Of a stretch of 64,000 bases of DNA, positions 54,594 to 64,000 are shown in pieces. The DNA is taken from NCBI GenBank assembly GCA_029721435.1, contig CM056582.1, positions 42,242,611-42,306,610 of the forward strand, given 5' to 3'. The DNA comes from Gymnothorax reevesii. Lineage: Eukaryota; Chordata; Actinopteri; Anguilliformes; Muraenidae. The notes beneath the pieces were generated by a model that saw nothing but the letters and a program-made list of their open reading frames with translations, did not search any database and had not been told where the DNA came from. The position numbers were made by a program, and so were the translations under genes. The stretch's first letter is position 1. Each line of letters starts with the position of its first letter.

Positions 54594-56100
54594 TGAACTG
54601 AAGCTCTTTGGAAGCAAACACCATTGTTCATTGTGAGAGCACCTGCTTTTTTCTCATGGAGATTTGTCAGAGGTGTGGCATAGCACACTGACTGATACAT
54701 GAGGAATCTCATCAGTAAATGCTGTCTTGTTCTGCTAACTGGCAGTGACAGTTATGCTATCTGCTCAAGTGATGCACCAATAATCTACAGAAGTTTAGTG
54801 ATTTATTCACTGCATCATGGTTTTAAGGCACAGCCTGTCGCCGCAGACAGGCTGCCATGTGTGTCTATATTATTTTATAAATCCTTGCTACCATGCTCAT
54901 ATATGCTCTATTTGAAGAGTATGAGAGTATGAGCAGCTGGGAGCTTTGGCGTATTTTCTAAGATTTGTAATTTAAACTTAGTGCATTCACAGTATTTACT
55001 GGCCAGCTCATGCACACAATTCAAAAGAATATGTTGAGCAGCTAATTGGATAAATTTCTTTAAGGGTAAAACATTGGCATGGTAAGTTCCCTCTGTGCCA
55101 GAAAATAAGTGTTTTGTCTTTGTTCACAGGTTATTTGTGATGCCAATATACCATTCTAGTTCTGAAAATTCAGTTATAGGATTATGTCATTGCTGTGAGA
55201 CCTTAGTCACATCTGTGTCTAATGGCTGTTACACACTGTATGATTTTGGGCTGTCCCAGACGAAAGATAACCATCGTAAGAGAAACGTGGAGAAATCTTT
55301 GGTCTTGGCTCTATTCCGGTGGTTTTATGTTGCCCTGTGAGACAGGTTCAATGACGGCCGTTGTCAGCGTCTTGTGACCAAAGATAACCTGAGATTAAAT
55401 TCTGATGGTGTCAGAAATTTAGGATGACTATCTCAGTGTGACAGCTGCTACGACCTACGTCTACTAATCAGCCAATACAAATGCAGCAGGAAATAAAATG
55501 ATAATCATTTATTTTTTTAGATAAAATAAACCAAATAATTTATAGATTACGCATTAGCTGATGCCGACAGTGATTCATGTAGACACACATTGGAGTTAAA
55601 TCACGGTCACAAGGCGTTTGATTGTAACGGGCATTTAATCGCATACAATCCTTCACGTTTGCCGTGCCGTGGGAACTGATTTAAATAAATAAAATAAAAA
55701 TCAGTTCAATACAAAGCATTCTCCAAGAGAGCGAGCATTAAGACATTTCACAAATACAAATTGCCAACCCATCGGATTTTGAAGGCTATGAGCCATTAAC
55801 CTTACAGAATAATTATTCTTGAAAAACCATTTAAATTTTCACTGTGGTGTAGATGGTTCATCGTGTCGTTATCGCAAGTACTGTTGATTGTATAACCATA
55901 TTAGCTGCACGTTATCTTCAGAGTTGCCACAGCTTACATCTTAGACGTGAGTTTCTCCACTTAGTGGCATTCACGTTTCTGTGCCGTAGTCAGCAATTAT
56001 TCAATCAAAGCGCACTGAAGAAATACACTCGCGGAATTTAAGTCATTGTGCATCAAATTATCCAGTTTCATGTGCATTACGGTGGATTTCCCCACTAATG
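54594..56100. other. No gene seen
   Basis: Several ORFs of 60-80 codons without motifs. No supported feature. Confidence 0.35.
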
Positions 56101-56104
56101 ACAC

Positions 56105-56292
56105 GGAAATCGATTATAACTCGGGAATTCTCATGCTTGTCTTTACTGAGGGATTAAAAGCAATATAATTGCATAAAAACTTTTCAAATGGTCTTATTTC
56201 ATTAAACGATCATGAAACATGCATTTTTTCCAATCCCTGAGTAAAGAGAAGCACGGGAGGTCCAGAGTCATAATCGCTTTCCATGTTACTTG
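56105..56292. repeat. Dispersed repeat family Y, copy 2, with inverted arms
   Basis: CGATTATAACTCGGGAATTC (near 56110) pairs with the inverse of the sequence ending at ATAATCG near 56275, over about 45 bp with mismatches. The left arm and loop match 45235-45400. Confidence 0.65.
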
Positions 56293-57060
56293 TGATGAGG
56301 TGCACCTTTATGCAAGTGAAACGGAAACTTCCATGCCCAAGGATTTTAATTCCGCATTAGAATCTCATTAAGCATCCAATGAATAATTACAGACTACGGT
56401 GACTAAGCCTAAAAAATACATAAGACCTACGCCAAATGTGTGAGACTTGGCATCTCTGTATCTTATCCACGTCTTACATTACCATTAAGCTAGCACAGAG
56501 CTAAAATAACAGTGAATACAATGAACATGGTAGCGCCAGCACAGATAGATGTCGTACGCTGATGACGTTGCATATTGACGTACTTCGTAACCTGTGGCCC
56601 ATTCAGTGAACGGCCATCGTACAGTCTGCACAAATCTAACTTGACATCGTACCAAAGTTTATTAGATCCAAGTCGCATAGTGTGTCATGCAATGGTCTTA
56701 TAAGATTGCTAAAATCGTACAGCGTACAGCATACATACTGGCCATGAGGCATCCTGAGACCATTTCTAATCCCTCATTTTTTTCTCACAGCTGGTAAGTG
56801 TGCTGGTCATGAGTTGTACGGGGTGAACTGTTCAGTAATAAATCAGCTTTACCAACTGACTGTATATATGAGTCTCCAAAGCCAGAGTTGGCACTGTTTA
56901 AAGGGAGTTCCTGATAACATCGGTTAATGAACAGGACCACGCCCAATGCACCTTCTTATTCGTCTTAATGCCTATATATACCACCTTCATTCCCTCAATC
57001 CCCGTTTGTCTCATTTCTACGTGGTTTACTCGTAACCAGACAGTCCAAACGTTCCGCAAG
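56293..57060. other. No gene seen
   Basis: No protein motif or transposon end recognised. Confidence 0.35.
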
Positions 57061-57077
57061 ACTTCACTTACCCGAAG

Positions 57078-57392
57078 CACGCAGAATTATTCCAAGACGC
57101 CGATGTTCCAGAGGAATCTTCTCAATCCATTCCTGAAACTCAGGTTTCTCCTCCGCGCACCCGCCTGCGCTCCGCGATTTCGCACCTTCATCACGTAGCA
57201 CCGCCCGATCGCCCCAGCTGGGGTGCTCATATTCCGGACTACGTTTCCCCCCGCGGTGACCACCGAGGCCACTTGAGCTCCGAGCCCCAGGAATTCCAGC
57301 CGGCGGTCTCCAGCACCGTCTCGTAGCAGCAACGCCCTTTGTCAACCACACCGCCCAGAAGCAAGAGCCCAAGGCTCCCCAGCAAGGCTTAC
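57078..57392 (-). CDS. GC-rich open region with strong splice donor; possible exon
   Basis: This stretch is much more GC-rich than its surroundings. On the minus strand a frame of about 98 codons (from 57372) ends in EWIEKIPLEHRRLGIILRAS just before a consensus donor TTCGG|GTAAGTGA at 57077. All three minus frames are open for long stretches, which weakens the evidence. An overlapping frame has a hydrophobic LLGSLGLLLLGGVV segment like a signal peptide, but with a stop just upstream. The gene is not recognised. It may be a first exon in a small CpG island, or chance. Confidence 0.25.
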
Positions 57393-57717
57393 CATTCTCA
57401 TGCTCTGAGCCTTGCGAAGTAATTTACGCAAATCTGCGTTGTTTCACGAGCTACATGAGCACAGAATTATGAAGACATATTGATATTTTTCGTACCTGCC
57501 GATTTGCGGAAAAAACGCCATATAATTTTGTAGCGTAATAAATAACAAGGCTTTCAAAAATAAATTAGACTTTTGACGGTTCTACTAATTAGTCTGAGCA
57601 ACTCACGCTATTTATGCACGTCATGTTCTTCGCAAATCAAATTTCATACAATTATGGTCCTGTTGAATGATTGGAATTTTTATTCCAAAGTTGTCAAATC
57701 ATTACAAATGCTAATGA

Positions 57718-57985
57718 ACTTTGCCTCGCCGCAAATATTCAAGAATACTGCAAGTGTATCCGCCTCACGGCCACTCGGAGTGGCGCAGCTCACTTGCGCT
57801 TTGGTAATTGGTGGACTTTGCTTCACAGAAAAACATTATCTGACACTGGGCGTATCCACCCCATGGCCACTCGCAGTGGCGCAGCCCACTAGCGCTTCAG
57901 TTATTGGTGTACTTTGCCTCGCCTGTACACATTCATGGATACTACGTGTATCCACCTCACGGCCACTCGCAGTGGCATACAGTAC
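57718..57985 (+). repeat. 96-bp tandem repeat, about 2.7 copies
   Basis: Units start near 57718, 57814 and 57910 with ACTTTGC(C/T)TC and share CGGCCACTCGCAGTGGC. The 96-bp period is a multiple of three, so the frame at 57573-58040 stays open through repeats of 32 residues. No protein family was recognised. Confidence 0.8.
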
Positions 57986-58040
57986 AGTCGCCGTTAAAAC
58001 CGAAGTAAAAGTCGTTAATCCGCCAGTATGGGGGCGTTAA

Positions 58041-58760
58041 ACTCGCAGTAGGACTGGGAAATCTCGTCGTGAGCTGTGCAGTAGGACCGGCGTATTGACG
58101 TGCATGAGACGAGAGAAGACCTCCCGCCGACTACCGTGCATGGGGTAGCTGGGCGATATCCCGTTAGCCAGGTGTTTGTTTATTCATAAGTTTAGTTTAG
58201 TTTATTATGGTGTAGCCAAGATCAAGGTGCATCCCCATGAAAGCTGCTGTTACAGACTTATCATGACCAGAATAATGTGTCAAAATATGGGGAGAGACTG
58301 CTGTAAAGGACACTTAACAAAACATACACTGTTTTAATTACAACGAAATAATTCACTGGGCACAAGTGTAACTAGGTAATCAAGATTCCCGGTTATGTTA
58401 TTTGCAACTTGAGATTTACTTGTTTAGGAGTTGTGTTAGGAATAGTTTCTCTGTGTTTTTAATGTTTTTTTTCTGTTTGTTTTTTACTCACAACTGTTTT
58501 CTTTCTGTTGCTTTTTACAGATTGAAAATCCATAAATTAGTAACAAAGTTACTCCAAATAAAGTCGAGTTATCAAGTCGTTACAACATTTTAAAAATTTA
58601 TTAATCAATGATTCAAGTCTCTCTGTTTCACTAAACTGTGTATTAATACTGAAGAAAAATTGGTCTGCATATTCAATATTAATGTACAGAACTCAGTCAG
58701 GCTTTTGCTTATGGGTCTTGTAATAGTTATCACTAAAATTATCGGTGAAAAATTGGTGAA
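58041..58760. other. No gene seen
   Basis: AT-rich. No supported feature. Confidence 0.35.
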
Positions 58761-58779
58761 ATTTGTCCCAATATTTTGG

Positions 58780-60817
58780 TAGTGTCCGTAACATGTAAAT
58801 TATAAGTCTGATAAACAAATTAGCTATATTTCAATTGTGTTTCCATAACGTCCCTTCCTGACTGACTACTAAGGATGCAAAGTAGTTTAACTGGACAGGG
58901 GTTCTTTAATGTTAATATCAGACATACGGTCATTCTGTAGTGTCCGTAATGCTGCGTAGTGTCCGTAACATAATGATTGCTTTCACAGAAAGCCCTTTAG
59001 GGCAGTTTTCTTCTAATGTGACTTCTTCAAACAGCTATTCTGAAACCATTATGAGACTAAAACACTACTGTATCAGTAGTATATGTATTTGTAGTTATGG
59101 AATAGCATGTTACTAAAGAAAAAAAGAATTTAGGTAAGCTTGTGTAACTTTTCAGGTAAATGGGCTGGTTTATTTCAGTAAACCTTTTTTAATAGAGATA
59201 ACTGCTTCTTCATGTCAAAAATCATTGTTATGTAGTTAATAGACTAAAGACTGGTTCTGTATGTTAATACACTTTACCACTTTATAAAAATTGTACATGT
59301 ATAATACAATTTGCTCTCACATTCATTATTGAGTGGTTAACATTGCAAAGCCCATTGGTCTGGAAGTTGGTCGTTATTATGCAGTTGCGTACACTTCTCC
59401 AAGAAGATTCTACATTGGGAGGGTCCTCAAGGTGGACTGCACATGCAACAGCCAGGAGCCACATGTTCAACTAACATTCCTCGAAAAGATGCTATTCAAC
59501 TGCTTCACGTGGCCAAGACGACCAGACGTGGAATGTGTGCCAAAGCTGTTCGTCCTCTCGGAGCCTTTAGCCCTTGAGGGCAATTTGCTGTTCAGGGTTC
59601 CTGCCCTAAAAAGGGTGGAAGCTACCCTTTAATGAGCGTTTCTAGATGTTTAGCATGTGTTTACCGTGGCTTTTAATTGCCTGTGTGGCTAGACTGAAGT
59701 ATTGCGTCGTTCAGTAGTTTGTAGTATCCCTATGGGAGTCCACATACATGTAGTTCATAGTTGATGTAGTTTCACAGTTTGTAGTTTTACATACAACATG
59801 TAATACATGTGGACGTACATGTGTTTCATAGTTTACATGTATCTAGTTTTACTACAGACTGCAGTTTTGATTGACGCAACATGCTGCGCCATTGTACAGT
59901 GTCCGTAGCAGGTCATACACCTAGTTTACACAGTTTGTGTAGGTTTGCCGTTGAAAAACTCCTTGAGATTTAACCTTAAAAGTAGCCCAAGAATAGTGCA
60001 GTGTCTTACCGTGCATGTTTTTCTCTGCTCATTAGAGCACTTTTCCTCACCTGCAAAACTTTACTGAATGTGCGAGCTACAGTGTGTGCAAGTTAATTTG
60101 TAGTGTCCATAACAGGACCGTATATAATTTGACTGTTGAAACTTTTCCTGTTCTTGAAAGTTACAGTTGATTGTAGTGTTTAGTACATCTTCTTTGTACT
60201 CCATTACAACCGCAGGTTTTGTGAAGTCTCAGTCTTACGGGTTTTCCTCAAGTATTGTTATTGTTAGTATTACTCGATTTCCAAACTCCTCTTAAAGGTT
60301 TGATAAAACAAAAAAATAGCATTAAATTATATCAAAAAGGATTTAAGCTTTCCATTTCAATATATTATTGAGTATTTACTACTGTATTTGATAAAAGAAA
60401 TGATCTCTTTGAGTCTAATAGTAAATCATTTATTCTGTAGTGTCCGTAACACCTTCATAGAGGAAAAAGCAAGTTCAAGATACTGTGTGAAACTAATGCA
60501 AACTCTATAACAACAATAAATTTAATTTAACAACATTTAGGTATGATAATGGTAGTCCAAGGACTCAGGTTAATTTGTGTTTAAACTCAGGAATGAAAAT
60601 GTAATTGTTCATTAAACTTAGTCAAGTCACAAAAAATGAATGTTCAATTCAAGATTCCATCAGAATTTTTACATTTCTGTGTGTAAAGAAAGTAAAATGT
60701 TAACAATTTTACATGAGTTTGAGTTGGATTGTATTAGATATCACATTAAATATTAAATACATGAAGATCCTGTGACATTTCGAGTGCATAAAAAGTATCC
60801 TTGTAGTGTCCGTAACA
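58780..60817 (+). repeat. Seven dispersed copies of TAGTGTCCGTAACA
   Basis: Exact or near copies start at 58780, 58938 (ends TAAT), 58957, 59896 (ACAGTGTCCGTAGCA), 60101 (TAGTGTCCATAACA), 60438 and 60804. All are on the same strand, with spacing from 19 to 939 bp and unrelated sequence between. Two are preceded by ATTCTG. They bracket the exon at 59333-59632. Confidence 0.8.
59333..59632 (+). CDS. Probable terminal exon of an uncharacterised repetitive gene family
   Basis: A TGA lies directly upstream in frame, but TTATTGAG|TGG at 59331-59332 is a possible acceptor. About 99 residues follow to TAA at 59630. The sequence looks like a compact beta-rich domain: EVGRYYAVAYTSPRRFYIGR, VQLTFLEKMLFNCFTWPRR, PKLFVLSEPLAL and NLLFRVPALKRVEATL. 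The VGxYYAVAY...WYIGxV...V.FL...F.WP...D pattern is familiar as a C-terminal, SH3/Tudor-like module of multi-copy, transposon-associated proteins in fish and invertebrates. The open frame has no lesions. Upstream exons were not found, so it may be a 5'-truncated relic. Confidence 0.5.
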   Translation: MVNIAKPIGLEVGRYYAVAYTSPRRFYIGRVLKVDCTCNSQEPHVQLTFLEKMLFNCFTWPRRPDVECVPKLFVLSEPLALEGNLLFRVPALKRVEATL

Positions 60818-61329
60818 TCACCCTACCACACAATTCAATGTGTTCTTAAAATTTAGTCGGTCGTGCTTACCTCAAGATATTTTTCAGTCATGAAGAGCTA
60901 CCACGTGTGCTTTTCCAGAAGGAAGGAAAAATGTTTTCAACCAATTTTAAATTTTACCCCTTTTGCAAATCCTTATGTACCCTGATCTTGGCTACACTGT
61001 TAACTTATTTGACAGGGACCATGTACAAGACAACTCCAGTACCAGAGTTAGCTAGGAAGCTAATTTGCATCTGTGGTCCCTGGGCAGGGAGCTCTAAAAC
61101 ACAAACATACACACGCTTACCCTACTGTTGCCACTACAAGATACACACTAAAGTAGCAACATCATTCTAGAAACCTACATCATACTAAAACATATACATT
61201 TAAAGCATATAAAACATATACTTTATATCACATCATCTCATAAAAACAATATACAGACAAGGGTACACGTACCATATGACAATGCTTACTGTAAGACAGC
61301 ACATTGATTAGTGATCACATCTTTGATTG
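60818..61329. other. No gene seen
   Basis: The ORF at 60907-61170 has no motif. No transposon ends found. Confidence 0.3.
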
Positions 61330-62120
61330 GCCTTGAGCCATGCCTTTAATGATAATTTAAACTGGTTAAAGCTTGGACTGTTTCTAATATGAACTGGAAT
61401 AGCGTTCCCATTTTTCAACTACACTAATAGAAAAGGCTGATTGACCAAAAGAGGTTTTCCTGTAACCCACATAGCAATCACCTCACAGAGAACCTTGAGA
61501 CTCTTAGTTGGTCTCTGCAGAGTGATACGCACTGCCTAAGAGGTGGTGGTGCAAGATCATGGATAAGTTTATACAATAAACACATATCAGCAAAACAGAT
61601 AAAACTCTCAAAGGACAGCAAGGTGTGTTTTGATATAATGGCACAGTGATGGTAATATCTTGGCTTTTTATCCAGAACCTTTAAAGCCATTTTTTAAAGA
61701 CTGGCTAATGGTTTTATGGTGGTCACACCTGCCTGTGACCAACTTGTACAGCAGTATGACAGATGTGAAAAGATCATTGATTGTAAGAACAGTTTTGCAG
61801 CAGACAGTGGCAACTGATGTCTAATGTGCCTAAAATTTACTAGACTAGCTCTAACACATTTGGATATCTTCTTGACGTGCTTTTTAAAAGATAAATTGGA
61901 ATCAATGATTACACCCAGATACTTAAAGTTATCAACAATTTTTATGGCCTCTCCCTTAACAAAGATGTCAGGTTGCTGGCTTACATCTCATCTCTTGATG
62001 GAAAAGTACATAGTCACAGTCTTGCCCACATTGAGAGTAAGACAGTTAAGTATCAGCCAATCCGACACCTTGTTTAAGGCCGAGCCACGAGGGCGGTTGG
62101 GACGGTCGTTTTGACAGTAG
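61330..62120 (-). pseudogene. Non-LTR retrotransposon RT C-terminal relic
   Basis: Minus-strand frames read KVSDWLILNCLTLNVGKTVT near 62080-62020, then IVDNFKYLGVIID-type thumb sequence near 61900, LSYCCTSWSQAG near 61730, and MALKVLDKKPRYYHH with CLLYKLIHDLAPPPL at 61690-61540. This is the order after the RT active site in Jockey/CR1/Nimb-type LINEs. Catalytic blocks and endonuclease are absent, and stops and frameshifts are present. It is a separate family from the relic at 477-2014. Confidence 0.75.
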
Positions 62121-62179
62121 TCCGTACATGTAGATAATGGCACAGCTTGTTGGCGATTTATTTCCATATATGAATGCAA

Positions 62180-64000
62180 AAGTAACGTTAGCCTACATAA
62201 AATATTAATTTGCTTTAGCGGGGGTGATGTTGCCGGTAATCATTTCTGCAAACCTTTTTATATTTGACGATACAGTTTGCTCAACCTGTGCAACTATTTA
62301 AAACTTAAATACGGTATAAAACACAATTGGATTATTAAATATCATGCTATTTTTGGTGAAGATTTTGTTTGTCAGGTATCATTTCTGCAATATTTATTGT
62401 TCGGAGATAATGCATGCTTTTATGTACTATCAGGCCTATTTTATACTCAAGTGCTGATTTTTATTGTTTTTCCTGTTGCAAACCTGAAATTTAGTATAGC
62501 CTATCCATTCCTACAGTAGGCTACATTGACCCGGTATCGATACAGAATTCGCTGGCGGAAAGTTATCTGTTCACGAATTTGCGGAAATTACTCAAGTTTT
62601 TTGTGGATCAGTTAGTTTTCTTCAGTCCTTAGGAGTAAAGCCTTGCACAGTCATTTAGTGGCACGTCCTTTGTTCTGCAAATAATTTCCAGTTTCGCAAA
62701 CAGCTCCCTTTGTCAGGGCGAACTTATGATATTCTTTGTTTATTAGCATTATTGCGTGCCCCCGGCCACAACGAAACAGACACATGTATTTTCCGCCAAT
62801 TTTAGCCAGCATTAATCTATAGGGGATATCACAATAATTGGTCAAATTTATGGCTAACTGTTCCGTGTGTCGACATTTTGTCAGCTGGAATCCACGTGCG
62901 CTGGCCTCAGTTCACGATGATTTGTACATCCATCGATATTTAACTGCTATCAGCGACTACGGATGATTCTTTCTACTCTTTCCAATTCAAGTAGGCCTAG
63001 TAAATGCCGAGTATACGTTAAAATGATCGGGATGAGACTACAAGTTCAGATTTAGAAAGGACATGAGTCATGATCAGCCCGTTGAGCCACAGAAAAACAG
63101 TTATGGGTGGGTGGGGTGATATTTTATTTCACACTGACTACAATAACCTTTCATAAAATGATTTCAGAAAAAATAAACAAGAATAAACATGTCTCATAAA
63201 CTACAAGTTTGAAAACCTACAAAATGGCTCATTCGTAAACTGAATTCAAGGAATTAAAAGCGGATACACTAGGCACTGATTCAATACAGCTCAGTTTGTG
63301 TCATCTCTATTTATCATTCATTCCCTAATATTCCCTTTAAGCACATTGTAGCTTATTAAAGAATTAATGACCTGGTCAGTGCGTGGCAGAAATTTTCTAT
63401 GAAATGCCCAACCATAAACTGACATCACATTCACAACTATGGAACCCGTCACGATACAACGCATTTCCCCAGAGATTGATTGGTCGAAGATTGACTCCTT
63501 GGCAAGAGACAACCTCGCACCTCTGCAGGTCCGAAAATGCATAATTTTGGAGAATAACGTGAGCATAAGCTCACAGGCTATTAAGTTGTATATTGCCAAT
63601 TTGTTCATTTATATTGCGGCTGGCTTTTCAAAACCAATAAATCAATTGCGGCACACTTCGCTGAAGACCTACCCACAAACTCTCAGGATCACAGTCTCTG
63701 CAATAAAGAGACATATTTAAAATACCAAAAAAAATTTCCTTCAAGAATACAATTTTTTATATTTCCCTGTCAAATTTATCATAATAGGCTATTTTTTTTC
63801 TTGTTTTTAAAACAGAGGATCAGCCACGCGCTTTCCAGGGGTCGCATAAGCTCTCACTTCCACTTTCACTGCAAGAGAAAATAAAAAGATGTAAAAATAC
63901 ATAACGGCAAACACACATAATTCTAACAAAATGCCTTCTATTCTATATCTTACACGCGGTACTACATTCAGTTCTGTAAACACCGTGCAACTAGGCCAAG
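62180..64000. other. No gene seen
   Basis: ORFs up to 96 codons (for example 63318-63608 minus, 63439-63720 plus, which overlap antisense) lack motifs. No repeat or transposon end recognised. Confidence 0.4.

Noticed and set aside
57573..58040. 155-codon ORF
   Set aside because: Its open frame follows from the 96-bp repeat; no known domain.
63318..63720. Two overlapping antisense ORFs of 93-96 codons
   Set aside because: They overlap each other on opposite strands and neither has a motif.

Overview
The window looks like intergenic or intronic DNA of a ray-finned (teleost) fish. This is inferred from content, since no host gene is unambiguous. The sequence is AT-rich and full of microsatellites. 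It carries many copies or relics of repeat classes abundant in fish: Tc1/mariner, hAT, piggyBac, PIF/Harbinger-like and Kolobok-like DNA transposons, L1-Tx1, RTE and L2/CR1-type LINEs, and a Gmr1-type Ty3/gypsy LTR retrotransposon. Every long reading frame that can be recognised belongs to a mobile element, and nearly all are broken by stops, frameshifts or lost catalytic residues.

Layout. 0-2.9 kb: minus-strand LINE reverse-transcriptase relic and a tRNA-derived SINE head. 3.0-5.8 kb: 3'-truncated plus-strand Gmr1-like element. 6.0-7.3 kb: 27-bp minisatellite broken by a Tc1 end and a SINE/LINE tail. 7.3-10.6 kb: repeat remnants and a pyrimidine-tract promoter-like block with a perfect hairpin. 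10.7-15.8 kb: a Tc1 transposon that has swallowed an RTE 3' end and an L1-Tx1 LINE. 16.4-18.4 kb: 40-bp minisatellite split by a hAT-like element. 18.4-21.4 kb: a dispersed repeat split by a second Tc1. 22-26 kb: a tandem duplication and an inverted-repeat-bounded block. 27.3-28.1 kb: Kolobok-like element. 28.9-31.5 kb: GTCC-rich repeat, one unclassified ORF and a Tc1 fragment. 31.66-37.65 kb: full-length minus-strand Gmr1-like element with both LTRs and a 4-bp target duplication. 37.7 kb: a candidate host exon. 38.5-39.7 kb: a solo LTR with a 5-bp target duplication. 39.8-42.9 kb: hAT relic, hAT MITE and a second Kolobok-like element. 44.3-54.4 kb: one old Tc1 transposon cut into four pieces by a TIR element, a piggyBac and a PIF/Harbinger-like element, the last holding another Tc1. 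54.4-64 kb: MITEs, a 96-bp tandem repeat, a region with seven same-strand copies of a 14-bp motif around a probable terminal exon, and a LINE relic.

The most informative object is the Gmr1-like retrotransposon. Its order is gag, protease, integrase, reverse transcriptase, RNase H, with integrase before reverse transcriptase as in Ty1/copia elements, although the proteins are Ty3/gypsy. Its Gag has a SCAN-like region. The two copies have different lesions. The other main result is the stratigraphy of nested insertions, which gives relative ages for at least eight elements. There are no operons or pathways; the parts are linked by insertion history rather than shared function.
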